Shown here: positions 1 to 13,462 of the stretch, in pieces
How positions within the stretch are numbered: position 1 is the first letter of the stretch
How the letters are laid out: every line of letters begins with the position of its first letter
Assembly: GCA_000442125.1 (NCBI GenBank)
Contig: KE546979.1
Coordinates: 868,001-932,000 of the forward strand
From: Opeltia flavorubescens
Lineage: Eukaryota > Ascomycota > Lecanoromycetes > Teloschistales > Teloschistaceae
Reading direction: 5' to 3'
DNA: 64,000 nucleotides
The notes under the pieces: generated by a model
Database searches by the model: none
Told to the model about the DNA's origin: nothing
The model's input: the letters and a program-made list of their open reading frames with translations, nothing else
Translations under genes and position numbers: made by a program

Positions 1-3000
1 TATATATTTAATCGGGAATAATATATAAAGGTAATTAGTACTAAAAAATTAAAATAGTTAAATTTCGATTTAATTATAATATACTATATATTAATTATAA
101 TATTATTAAATAAGGGAAGATTAGTAGATATTATTTTATAGATAAAATTAAATAAATTACTTTAATAGAAGGATTTAAAAAGTATATATAGCTTTTTTTT
201 ATTAATAAATTTTTAAAAAGCTAAATTAGATTTTAAGCTCTAAATTTTACTATTTACCTAGAAGAATCCTGGAAAAAATCTAGGGTTACTATTATTGATA
301 GGTTGGTTTCTTTTACTACTTTTAAATTAAATACCCGGTAATAAAATAACCTTTTTTTATCTTTAATTATTTATTAAAAGTCTAGTAATTATTTATATTA
401 TTAAAAATAAGATTTCTATTTAGGTTTATCCTATAATAAAGAAATCGACGTATTATATTATTATTAAAATCTATACTTAATATAATAATTTTCTATAATT
501 AGAAAATATTAATAATAATATTAATAAACTATTTAAATCTTATTAAAACCGATATAAAGTACTTTAATAAATATATTAATAAATAGTATTAATATTTCCG
601 TTAAAAATAGTAGGTATACTATTATATTTAAAAAAGCGTAATATTTTATATATAGAATTTCTATTATTTTATTTAAAGTATAGCTTTAATTCGGATAACT
701 TATAGTATATTATTAGAATATTCTAAATAAATAATAGCTAAAAGAACTATTTTTTTAAAGGATACTAAATATATAACTACTTCCTATATTATATGGATAT
801 TAGCGACGAAAGAAACGAATAAGAAATTTTATATTATCTCGATTAAATTTAGTTTATTATATTAATAAGTTAAAGGATAAATAATTAAATCGATTAATAA
901 TATATAACTATTCGACTATTAAAATATTTAAATTGTTAAACTAATAGGCTAATATATTTATAGAATAATCGATAATATTTATATAAGTAAAATATTAGGC
1001 GCGAAGTAAATAATAGTCTTGAATTTATATTATTAATATTATACTAGTAGATATTATTTAAAAATAGTAAAGTCCTTTTAAAGTCTATATATTATCTTTA
1101 TTTTTATTCTAATATTAATATTAAAAAAGTCGATATATTTATTATTAAATATTAATTATATTTTTTTAAAGGATTAGCTACTATTATATTATAGGTACTT
1201 ATAATAAATTTTAATACGACTATTTTATATCTATTTTTAAAGATTATTAATACTATAATTTTAATATATCTACCTCCTTTCTTACTATAATATATAAAAA
1301 TAGTAGGTTTAATTTATCTATTAATTATTAACGTTAAATATATATATATTTTTTTTAAGAATAATTCGAATTATTATAGGTTTAATAAAAGAACTATTTT
1401 TAATTAGGATTAATAGTATTTAAGATCGTCTATAAATATTTAAAAAGTAAAGACTTATAAAATAAATTAGTTTTATATAATATATCTCGAATATAGATTT
1501 TATAAAAAGACCCGACGGTTAAAAAATAGCGATAATAAATATAACTATAAAAAGCGGTACTATAATAATAGTAGGGACCGAGAAAAACAGATTAATACTT
1601 AGGAGAGAAATTATAAGGCTAATATATATAATAATAATAACTTCTAAGGAATAAAGGGTAACCGATTTATAATAAGTAGGTATAGTTTTATTTTAATAAA
1701 ATTAAATATTTCTTCTATAATAGATATATATAATAATTAAAAAAGTTACTATTAAGTTATTTAATATAGAAATTTCTATAAACCTAGTTTAAAATAAAAA
1801 TATAAGCTTTTATAAAATAGAAGTGTATTTTTAATTCTAATTAACGATTCTTTTCCTATTAGTAAAAGACGGTTAAAAATACTACTAGTTAGTTATAAAA
1901 AAGAGATCTTTATTATTAATTCCGATAATAGGAAAGAAATTATATTAATAAAAGATTTTTCCCTAAATAATAGCGTTATTATAGGTTTAAAAAAAGAATT
2001 ATATCTAATTAAAATTAATTATATTTACTATTATCGGTTAAACGCCTTTAATACTACTAATAAAACTATTAAATTATAAAATACTAGTATAATATTGTTT
2101 TTAAAAAATCTATTTAGTATATATAATATTAGCGGCGATAAATATATTATATAGACGGCTGCGGAACTTTAATTCTAAATTATAATATAATTTTTATAAA
2201 ATAATACTTAAATTTTTTACCTTTTTATTAATAAAGCCTAGTAATATATTATTTTAGAACTATTTAAATATAAGCTTTATATAATTCTAATTTAATATAA
2301 TAAAAAGCAGGTTATTTAATATAAAATACCTAATAGTAAAAAAATTCCCGGTTTTAGATATATTTTATCGCGGTATTAAGTTATTAAAGTAGAGTTAAAT
2401 AGCTTATTAATATTTAATTATTTATTTTAAACTTTTACCGCGAATATAATTTAAAGAATAATATATTAGTTTAAATTAGTTTTAATAATAATATAAAATA
2501 TTAAAAAACTTTTTTTTTTATACCGGTTATTTTAAATCGAATTTTATTTATATTATTTTATCTAGTTTATTTAATTTATTTTACTAATATTTATCTATTT
2601 TCCTCGTTTATATTATCTATAATAAATTACTATTATTTCGCCTATTTATTCTTATCTTTTATTATTTAATAGAGGACGTTAATAACGCTATTATTAATAC
2701 GATCCTTGTATTATAATTATAAAACTTTACTAATTTTAAAAATAGTAATTAGATTAATATAAGTGTTTTTATCGATATTTATTGTTAAAAATTTAAATAG
2801 CTTACTATATAAATTTACAATTGTAATATTAGAACTACTTTTAGTAATTTTTATAGTAATAAAATTAAAGTTACTATTCTTTTAAATATTATATTGTAAT
2901 TCGATATAGTTTAAATAAGTATAATTATTTAGGCTATTAAGGACGATTATTTAAATAATTTTAATAAAGAAGGGGGGTAGCTATTAGTTTAGGAAATTAT

Positions 3001-3200
3001 TTTAATTAAAAAGTACTTTAATATAATAATTATTAATGAAATTATTATTATAGATATTATTAGGACTTAAAAACGACTATTTAGGTAGTAATTTATTAAT
3101 AGTAAAAATTATAATAGTAAAAAGGGTAATAATAGAAAGAGTAAAATCGATTTTTTTATATTATTAGAGTTTAGTTAAAGTATTAATTATAATAATTATA
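1..3200. other. Unassigned RIP-mutated sequence
   Basis: Strongly CpA/TpG-depleted DNA with no protein family, terminal repeat or RNA gene that I can recognise. It has slightly GC-richer scraps (near 1500-1660 and 2120-2170) that suggest former coding sequence, and it runs directly into the hAT relic. It may be the 5' part of that element or a separate repeat cut by the window edge. Confidence 0.6.
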
Positions 3201-5462
3201 ATTTTAATCTTTTTTCCTTGAATAAGCGTAATAAAGAAAATAGTATAATATAACTAACTATATAGCTAGTAATAGATTAAAAAGAGATTACTTTAGAATA
3301 GTAGACTATTAAAAAGAAGATTTATCTCGTTTATATTAATAAATTATTGTTAATTAAATATATATATATTCGATATAATAATATCTTTTATTATAATAGT
3401 ATTAAATAATTGCTTGAAATCGTTTTAAAGGATAATATACTATTTTTATTTTAATATTATTATAAAAAGATTCTTTTAAGTATATAGTATAATATTTATT
3501 TAAAATTTAGTTAAAAGTACTAAAATATTATTTAATATAGTTAATTTTTTATAAAATAAAACGAATCGGTAATAAAGATAAACGAGATATAGTAAAAATA
3601 TAGTCTATATAGCTATAATATAGCTACCGAACCTCTTTCCTTTTTATATAAATATTAGACTTTATTATTTAATAGCTCGTATAAAAGTCTCTAATATACG
3701 GTTAATTCGGTAGGATATAACTAGAATAAAGTACTTATATTATAGTTTTATTATAATACTAGGTTGAACCTATATAAATATATAATTTACGGCTTTTTTA
3801 AAACCGATAGCGAAAAAATATAATAATTTAATATTTATCGGGAATTAAGAGTAGTAAATTTAACCTAGAACGTCGAGGCGGTTTTTTTTTTAATTAGATA
3901 AGTAGTATAATAAATTAGTAGGGTTAGTAATAGCTTTTTAAGAACTATTTATAACTATTTTAAAATTTTTAAATTTTATAAAGAGCTTTTATTTAATATT
4001 TTTAAATTTTTTATATTAATTTAAATAAATTAATAAAGTTTTAATACGATAAAATCTTTTATTATAATCTTATAGTATATATTAGTATTAGGTAGTAAAG
4101 AATCTATATTAAAGTCCGTTTTGCTATTATATAAATATTATTTAATTATATTCTACTAGACTACCGGTCTAATAAAAGGATTATATATAACTATATTATT
4201 TTTTTAAATTATAGATTTTTAGTATAGTTTATTTAGAGTCGCTTTATTATATAGAATAACTTTCGATATTAATATTAAGTATATATTATATATAATAACT
4301 GCGCCCGACGATATCTACTAATAAATAGCTTATATAATAATTATATAGGATAATTTACTTAGGGCGGAATATTAACTTCCTCTAGATTTCCGCCTGTTTT
4401 TTTTAAGTAATAGAAAGTTTAATCGCGTATATTAAAAACGCTTATAAAACTTTTTAACGATATTAGATAATATAAAATTTAATAAATTTATTTTTAAATT
4501 ATAGTTATTATTTTAAAGTTTTATTAATATATAATAGTATTATCTACTAAACGATTAGACTTTTTAACTAGCTAAAATACCTAGTATATCCGCTTACTTG
4601 CTCTTTTTCTACCGTATTATAGCTAAGTAGCTTCTATAAATAGAATAGAATATTAATAGTAGGTTAATAGAATATATTATAATAATAGTAGATAATATTA
4701 TATATTTTATTTAAACCTTGAGCTACTCGATCTAGCGGAACCTAAAAGTATTTATAGATATAATAAATTAGTATATAACGAATATATAAGCGTTAATTAG
4801 ATATAATCTAGTATATAATAAATCCGCGGTTTAATAAACTATATTCTTAGTATAAAGACTATAGTTTTATAAACTATCGATAGAAATATAGTAATAATAT
4901 ACTATATTAAAGAATATAAGTATTTTAATAAATTAATAATATTATTTATAGTAATATAGTCTATTAATAGTTTAAAAAGGTAATATATCGTTTAATAGAT
5001 ACTAATTATAATTCTAGAAATATTAGTTGTATTTAATACAACCTAATTATAGATATTCTATTATAATATTAATATCTTTCTTTATTATAGCCCGGCCGGC
5101 TAATCTAGCTATAGGTATTATATTTACTCTAAACTAGGAGACTAAATTACTAGAGTATTAAAAGATGCACTAAAATATTAGTAGTTTATACTAGGTAATC
5201 GGTATTTAAAATAACGATCGCCTCGTTAATAGTTATAATATTTATTATATAGCCTATTAAATCTAATATAGCTGATTATTAAATTAGGATATTAGAAAAA
5301 ACTATATTAACCGAAGCAGGGTTATTATTAAATAGATTATTTCTTAATAGAGGAAGTTTTTTTAATTTAATTAATAATCCTACTATTTTAAAATCTAGAA
5401 CGTCGATTAATATAATATCTTCTATTAATAAATTAAACTATATATATAGTATAATATTTTAT
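3200..5462 (+). pseudogene. hAT-type DNA transposase relic
   Basis: Degenerate hAT transposase on the + strand; hAT enzymes cut and paste DNA with an RNase H-like DDE core. What I see: around 3355-3440 the reading resembles a BED-type zinc finger (two Cys positions, then a GT..LL..HxLxxH-like stretch, with former Cys codons now reading Tyr). About 270 codons further on, near 4150-4260, comes a stretch resembling the first catalytic block (WT, then an Ile/Val-rich strand and FRVAL). Near 4265-4360 it continues like the hAT segment leading to the second Asp: an NIK..L stretch, then AYII and DN. This order and spacing fit hAT. The frame has many stops, as expected from RIP turning CAA, CAG and TGG codons into stops. 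I could not identify the C-terminal hATC dimerisation block, the terminal inverted repeats or the 8-bp target duplication. The right side is cut by Gypsy copy 1 at 5468. Start and end are approximate. Confidence 0.5.
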
Positions 5463-5467
5463 ATCTC
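5463..5467. repeat. Left target-site duplication ATCTC of Gypsy copy 1
   Basis: ATCTC lies directly before the left LTR and is repeated exactly at 12657-12661 after the right LTR. A 5-bp duplication is standard for Gypsy integrases. Confidence 0.9.
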
Positions 5468-5672
5468 TATTATATAGTAGGTATAGGGTAATAGTATTAT
5501 ATTAAAGGTAAGGAACTATTTACCTATAGAATCTGCAACTAAATAAATATAGGCGCTAAGAGGCGCTAAACCTAACTAGGTAAACTTACTTAGAAGGCCT
5601 CCTTCGGGCTATAGTAGCTATTTAGCTCTACCTACCCTATTAGCTTTTTACTTATATAGTATAGCTATAATA
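5468..5672 (-). repeat. Gypsy family A copy 1, left LTR (3' LTR of the element)
   Basis: 205 bp, same length as its partner at 12452-12656, with no transversion or indel between them. It is more RIP-mutated than its partner at the outer CCGCAACA-type end. It contains the conserved GAAGGCCTCCTTC palindrome near 5592-5604. Confidence 0.93.
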
Positions 5673-8600
5673 GATATCGGTAATAAATAAAGCTATTAGC
5701 CTTTAATAGTAGGCTTTTCCTCGTTAATAAGCGGCTTTTTAGCTTATTCCTACTGCTTAATATTAGTATTAGTATTATTAGCGGCTTTACCGTAGTTTAA
5801 GGCCGATTCCGGGCTAAAGCGGCGCTTATATTTTTCTACTAGTGCTTTAATATTACCTAAACGGTATTCGGGTATTTATTAATTATTTTTAGGTCTATAA
5901 CTAATCTAATAAATAAGGTATTAAATAGAAAAATCTTTATTTTTATAGATATAGCGTTTATAGAGAATTCGTTCGATTTTAAACTCTTTATTATTATTAA
6001 TAACGACTAGGGGTATAGGTATACGGTAGCGCTAGTAGGGATTATCCCTAGGGTTAGTAATAGGCTTTAGATATATTATTAATATTATATTATAAATTTT
6101 TATAGTAGGTAGTAGCTTTAAGTAATAAATTAATAGTTTAATACGTTTAATAATTTTAAAAAAGTTTATTAGCTATTATTTAATCTTTTTAAAAGTAAGT
6201 TCTAATATATTATAGTTTTAATATAAATATATTTTTATAAAATCGCTAACTTTAAAGTAAATTAGTTAATAGTATATATTATAGTATTCTTTTATTTTTA
6301 TTATAATAAAGGTAATAGTATCTTTAATATCGATATATATAAGCTAGTATTCTTTTATAGCTACTAGTATTATAGTATTCCGTACTATAGATATATTTAC
6401 GGGCTCGCTAGCCTTTAGAGTAGTCGGGTTATAGCGACAAGCTATCTATATTATAGCTAAAAAGATAGCTGATTTTTTAATAAAAGCGTTAGCGGGAGCT
6501 TTAAGGTTTAGTATACCGTCTAGCTAGATAATTTATTTAAAATTTAATAGGTATAAAAGGTCTAGTATTTCGCGAGTTTTAAATCCGAATAATATTTAAT
6601 TAGATACCTTAAATATAAAGTTATAATTCGTGAAATTATTAAAAGCCGCTAATATTTAAAAAAAAATAATGGATTATAGCCTAAAATTATTTAATATAGT
6701 AATATAATAGTGTATAATAATTTTAGTAGTTTAATTAAACCGTTTTAATATATTATTAATTTACGGGTACTAGATTATAGAATATTATAGATTTATTTTT
6801 AATATTTTAAATATCTAGTATTATAATTAATTAACGAATTTTCCATCGCGATTTAAAATTACTACCTATAATATACTTTAATTCAGTTTTACTAGTCTAT
6901 TTAATAGCTATTTAACCTATTATTTACCGCTTTAAATAGTCTTTTTAGGTATATAGGTAACTGCTTTAGTAAATTGATTTATTATCGATATATAATAATT
7001 ATACTCTTTATATAATTTCGATAGGATAAGGATAAAATTAATAGTAAACGTATAAAACGGTTTTATTAGATTAAATACTAGTTATAGAGTTTTATATAGG
7101 CGGTAGCGAGGTATTTAGTTAATTTAATACTATAGGTAGTAGCGGATAAATTTATATAGCTTTATTAATATATTATATATATAGAGGCCTTTTATTAAAT
7201 ATTTATATATATATATATAGTCGGGGTGGCCTATTTTATCGTATACTAGCTAGAATACTTCCTTTTTTATATTTATAGGTATTATTAAGTGTAGGCCTCG
7301 TTTATTATTATTAAAATAGAATAACCTGTTAATAATATAATACGGTAGTTTAATAGTATTATTATCTAGTTTTATATTAGCTTTAACGAATTCTTTAATT
7401 TTAATTTAGCGGCTTTTTTTTATATATCTATTAATTAATTATTAACGGAATTTAGCTAATATTTCTACTAGGTTTACTAGGAAATAACGTATTATAAAGG
7501 TATTTATATCTAGTAATTTATCTATTTCTAGGCGGTATTTACGGCTAGCGAGCTTTAATAATATATTTAGAATAATATTTATAACCCCGAGTTTATAATA
7601 GATATTAAGTTTAAAGTATTAAAAATATTCGGAAGCTTGTATTAAACGAAGGTTAAATTTTTCTACGGATATTATATTTAAGCTAGTTTAGTATAAAATA
7701 TTAACTATAGTAGAATAGTCTATATAAATAATAATAATATATTTAATTACTTCGATTATATAATAGATCTTTTTAATTATTTAAACGATATCTATAATTT
7801 TTAATTTTATAAGCTAATAGCGTATTTTAATATCTAATAGTAAATAGTTAAAGAATAGAATTGATCGTTTAAATTTTTATTTAAATTTTTTATTTATTTT
7901 ATAAATAGTTTCGTTTATATTATAATAAATATAGGCTATAAAACTGAATTTTTTACTAGTATCTAGGTTTATATATAGTATTAAGCTTTCGTTAAAATAA
8001 ACTAGGATCGATAATAATAAAAAGAGCTTTTATAGATAATAGAATATATTAAGCTCTTTAAGTATAGATACTATTAGTAGATTTCGGGTAGTAGTTTTTT
8101 TACGAGCGTTATTTTTAACGGTAATATCGCGGTTTATATAAATTTTATACTTTTAAAGTAGTTTAATAATAGTTATATAATTATTAATATATTATCGAAG
8201 GTAGTTTATTAAATTAAAATATTTTTTAAGCTATCGGAGTATATATAAAAATAAGAGTTTTAAAATTACTTCTAATTTATTTTTTATTATAATAAGTTTA
8301 AAAGTATTAATTTTCTAGTCTAATAAATAAATAGATATATAGCTAATAAACGATTTTATAAATAATAGATATAGATTTATAATATTAAATGTATTAAAAA
8401 TCTAGTTAAAATATTCCGCGTATTCTTCTATTAAAAAGGAAAAAACTATAATATTATCGATATAGGCTTTATAGAAGGAATAAAACGGATATAGAATCCT
8501 ATATATTATTTATTATACGTAAACTAGTAAATTATAATAGTCTATTACTAGTATTTTAAACGTTTTTTACTTTTAATATAAGACTATTATTAAGCGGTAG

Positions 8601-11600
8601 TAATACTATTAGTTAATATATTATTAATAGAAAAAGCTTGCGAAATTAACTATAAAAAGGATTTTAGCGCTATAAATTTATACTAGAATTTCCGATTATA
8701 GTAGAACTAGGTAGATATCTAGTATTATAATTTTATTAAGTACCCGAATATTAATAATAATATAGCCTTTAAGGCTCTAATCGGTATTTTTCTAAACTAT
8801 AAAGTAAGAAAATAAAAATAAGGTGGTTATAGTAGTCTATTTTATTCGATTTTATTTATAGAATTTATTAAAGGTTTTATTAATAACCTTTTTATTATAA
8901 ATATTAACGGGGTATATACGGGTTTACTCGGGCTTATAGATCTACTTTTAATTTTTTATTAATAGAATATCTATATATTTTAACTCTAGTATATTTATTA
9001 CGTTACTAGTATTTTATTATAGGCGCGAGTAGCGTTTAATTAAGGTAGCTAGGGTAGCTCGTTTAGTTTATATTCTAAAAATCGTTACTTTTATAGAATA
9101 TACTACTTCTATCCGATAATTAGAATTAATAAATAGTATAATAGCGGTATTTAAGGTTATAGTAGCTATTATAGCGGTTATTATATAACGCTTAAAGTTT
9201 TTTAAAAACTATTCGGGCTTTTATTTTATTTTAATAGCTAGTTTATAGTTTTTCGAGCTAATTTAATAATATTTATTAGCTTTATATTTATAAACGGTAC
9301 CTAGCTAAATTTTTATAGCTAATTAAATAAAAAATAGCGAATTATTCTAAATATAGATTTATTTAAGTATATAATCTACGATATATATATAACTAGCGAG
9401 GGTATTTAGGGTTTTTAGTTTATAGATAAGGTTATAATTTTATAAAAAGTTTAGAGGTTTTTAATATAGGCTAGCGATTTTAATAGCTTTATTAATATAT
9501 AGCGGTATTATAATACGTTAAATATTATAAATAATAATATTTATTTTAGTACCTTTAATACTAATAGTAATTAATACTACTATATTATTATAAAAGCTAA
9601 TAGTTATTATATTTATAAATAGGTATATATTGATATTTTTAAACTTTATAATATTAATACTAATAAATATATTAATATTTAAATTATTTATTAAATAAAG
9701 CTCGCGCGTAATAATAATAAACTTTATAGCCCTTTTATTAAATATAAAAATTTCGATAATTATAAATTTAATAGTATTATATTACCTTTTACTAATACTT
9801 TTAATATTTATAAAAGCTGGTATCTTTTAAATTATAATATATAGTAGTTATTTTAATAGAAATTTTCGGTTAATTAGATTTATTATATAGTTTATATTCT
9901 AGTAGAAGCTATAGTTTTTAGCGTTTAATTATAAGCGAATATTTATAGTTATATAACGATATTTTTAAAAGGTAAAGCCTATTATTAGTATATCTTTTAT
10001 AATTAAACGAATTAATTAGAGTATTTATAACGGTAGTTATTTAATAACCTCTAGTTTAATAATTTTTAGTATATTTTTAAATAACTTAACTAGTTTTAAA
10101 TAAGTTTACGCTAGTACTAGTAAAGCGTTCAATTTAATAATTAATTTAATTATAGTAGCTATAACTAGAAGTAATTTTTTATTATAGCCGGAGCGTAAAT
10201 ACCGATATAAAGCGTTATTTAATTTAAAAATTTTGTTATATTTATTATATTAGTATATTTTAACTAATTTAAATTCTATACGTTTTATTATAATAAAGTA
10301 GAATTCTATTATATTATTATACTAGTTAGGATTTTTAGCGGTAGTATATAGAACTTTATTAGATTCCTCGTTTATTATATATTCGGCTTTAATAAAGTTT
10401 ATTAATTAGTAAAAACTATTTTTATAATTTTAATACTATTTCGTTTTATCGATTAGAACCTATTTATTAGAAGCTTTCTATTAGAAATAAACTCGTTATT
10501 TATTCGGCTAGCGGCTTCTATATAGATTCCGGCTGTTATTATACTATTAATAGTTATAATTTTATTAAATTCTGGCTTAATTCTATTATAACGGAATAAT
10601 AATTTTAGATAAAAACTACTAACGATTATTTTAAATAGTACGCTAATTATTTTATATACTAGGCTTATTCTTAATTAACGGAGTTTATAAAATTATAAAA
10701 AAATTCTAGTATTAATATATAATAGGAAATATATTCGGCTGATTTTTTTATATATAGTTCGGGTATATAAATAGATATCTAGGCGTATAAAAAGGGTTAT
10801 TTTATAATAGTTAGTATACTATTATTTTTTTATATTATTTATTTTTATTTTTTTATAAAAGATTTAGTTTTAGTATTTTACGGTTTTTATTATTATTATA
10901 GATATCGAATTAATTATTCTTTTTATTTTAAAAGAATTTATAAAAGGTTTTAATAATAGTTATTATAATTTTATTTAAAATTAATATTTATAATTAAATA
11001 TTAAAAAATTTAATATTAATTATTATTTAAGTATTTTTAATAAATATTATTTTTATATTTTTTACTTTAATAATAATATTATTAAAATATTTCGAAAAGT
11101 TTTTTTAAGCCTGTATATTATTAATAGTATAGTATATCTACTTTAATTACGCTAGTATAATAAATAGTAGCTCGCTGAAATAATTTTTAAAGAATATATA
11201 TTATAGTTTAATATTATTATTTAATCGCAGCGATTTATAGATAAGCTTATTAATTATAGTAGTAAACTATATAATTACTTCGCTTTATAGATAAAAAATT
11301 AGATTATAATATATTAATAATATATTTATTATTTTATATTTAATTTTTATACGTTATATAAAAGCGTATATATTATAATAAATATTATACGATTTTATAA
11401 ACTTTACGAGCGGTTTATTACTATCTAGTTAGAATAAATTAATATTATAAGCCCTTTATTACGATTTAGTAATCGCTAGTATAGCTACTAGATTTACTAG
11501 TATAGTAATTATTTAATTCTGGAAGTTCTATATAAAAAATTTTAATAATTAAGTTAGATAGGCGTTTATAAGTAGTTATTTATTTAAAAAAATTTGTTAT

Positions 11601-12451
11601 TATTATAACGGATTATTATTACTTATAGATCTACCCTATTATTATTATAGTAAAATTCCTGCTATATTTAATAGTAGTATAGTACTTTTTTCCGATTTTA
11701 TTAAATAAGGTAGGCTGGATTTAATACTAGAAATATAGTTTTATTATTTAAATATATTAATAAATTCGGTAATATTTATAAGTTTATTAATTCGTTATAA
11801 ATCTTCTAGTAAGTTTAAAAGGTAAGGGTAAAAGTTTAAACTATTCTAGATAAAATTTGTAGCTAGCTTTTAAATATAAGTTTAAAAGCCTTCGTTTTTA
11901 AAAATTATAAGAGTATTATTATAGAAATCGTTTATTACTTTAGTAAAGATTTATAGATACTCGCTCTAGTTTATAAAGTAAATAGCGATAGGAATTATAC
12001 TAGCTTTTATTATACTAGTTTAAATTACCCGGTTATTAGAAGATTTTTATATTAAGGAACGATATAAGCCTAGATTTCTTTTATAGATATAGTCGGTATA
12101 GGTTCTAAAAATTATTATAAAGGCCCGATTCTATTTTAAAAACCGTTTAATATATTTTTAGAACTTTTTAATATAAAAGGTAGCTATAATAAAAGCTAAT
12201 ATAATAATAAAGTCGGTTAGATTTTCCGAATTATTATAAAAGGTGCTTAGAACTTTATTAGAAGAATTAAAAGCTAGGGTATATATTAATTAATTCTATT
12301 AACCGAGTATTAATACGGAAGCGGTAGTTTAGTAAATAAAGAAATACTAGATTTATTTAAAGAATTTAGTATTATATAATAGTTAATAGTATATATATAT
12401 AGAAGTTAATAGTACCGTATTTTATATAAATTATTTTTAATTACTATTATT

Positions 12452-12656
12452 TATTGTATAGTAGGTATAGGGTAATAGTATTATATTAAAAGTAAAAAAT
12501 TATCTATTTATAAAATCTATAACTAAATAAATATAGGCGCTAAAAGGCGCTAAACCTAACTAGGTGAATTTATTTAGAAGGCCTCCTTCGGGCCACGGTG
12601 GCCATTTAGCCCTACCTACCCTATCAGCCTTTTGCCCATGCGGTATAACCGCAATA
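12452..12656 (-). repeat. Gypsy family A copy 1, right LTR (5' LTR of the element)
   Basis: 205 bp. The outer 80 bases (about 12570-12656) are nearly free of RIP and show two adjacent palindromes, GAAGGCCTCCTTC and GGCCACGGTGGCC, probably close to the ancestral LTR sequence. Confidence 0.93.
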
Positions 12657-12661
12657 ATCTC
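12657..12661. repeat. Right target-site duplication ATCTC of Gypsy copy 1
   Basis: Exact match to 5463-5467. Confidence 0.9.
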
Positions 12662-13324
12662 CGTTAGAATTTATATTAAATATATTCTTATAATATATTA
12701 AAAAATTATAATAATATAGGATAAACTTTTAATTAAAATAATAAACTTACTTATATTTATTAATAATAAAATTTCTAATAAATAGTTTCGATATTCAACT
12801 CTATTTTATTATATAGTGGATAGCTGCTATATATTATATTTATTATATTTAATATACTTTTATTTATTATATACTATATACTATATTTACCCTATTTACG
12901 AAACTTATATATAAATCTAGTTAATATTAATTAATAGTAAGATTATATAATAAAAAACTTCTAGTTCAATTATTTAAATATCAGTTTATTAAATTAAAAT
13001 TATTAAAGTAGTAAATTCGATTCCTTTTATAAACTTTTTTATATTCTATAAAAAAGGATAATTTTTTAAAAGTAACCGATTATAATAATAATATAGAAAA
13101 TAAAAAATATAATATAATCTAATTTCTATAAAGTATTATTATATATTATAATGTATATTATATTATATAGTAATAAGCTAATTAAATATTCAAATAAATT
13201 CTAAATTTCTTTTTTTTAGTATTAAAATTTTCTTTTTTTAAAACAGCTTTATAATCAGCTAGCTAATCCGGTATATTTATAAAAAATACTCTTTTAGGTT
13301 TTTTAAATAATATTTAGCGCGAAA
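12662..13324. other. Unassigned AT-rich sequence right of Gypsy copy 1
   Basis: Pre-insertion sequence that was contiguous with 5462 before copy 1 arrived. I see no recognisable coding block, terminal repeat or RNA gene. It could include the 3' end of the hAT element, but no terminal inverted repeat could be matched. Confidence 0.6.
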
Positions 13325-13462
13325 TAATAATTATAGTAATCTAATATTATAAAAAAAAAAATAAAATAATTATAATAATCTAATACTATAAAAAGGGAGA
13401 AAAAATAATTATAGTAATCTAATACTATAAAAAAAGAAAAAAAGTAATTATAATAAGCTATT
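13325..13462. repeat. Minisatellite, 39-bp unit, about 3.5 copies
   Basis: The core TTATAGTAATCTAATACTAT (with minor variation) begins at 13331, 13370, 13409 and 13448, an exact 39-bp period, followed in each unit by an A/G-rich run. The last unit is partial. Confidence 0.9.

Larger units (their letters stand above)
5468..12656 (-). mobile_element. Gypsy-type LTR retrotransposon fossil, family A copy 1
   Basis: A 7189-bp element bounded by two 205-bp LTRs (5468-5672 and 12452-12656) and a perfect 5-bp duplication ATCTC. Orientation is minus: the reverse transcriptase active-site block (YxDD region) is recognisable on the minus strand at about 8445-8475, and an integrase core at about 6770-7060. 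The order from the right is therefore LTR, gag (about 11-12.3 kb), pol with protease, reverse transcriptase, RNase H and integrase, LTR, which is the Gypsy/Metaviridae arrangement. LTR ends follow TG...CA once RIP is allowed for. The element is full length in outline but thoroughly broken by RIP throughout. It landed just downstream of, or in, the hAT relic. The two LTRs have identical length and differ only by transitions, so insertion is recent on the ordinary mutation clock. The same family occurs at 18331-32870 and 50013. Confidence 0.92.

Noticed and set aside
13325-13462. CRISPR-like array
   Set aside because: Repeats are contiguous at a 39-bp period with only A/G-rich filler, not unique spacers; the genome type is fungal.
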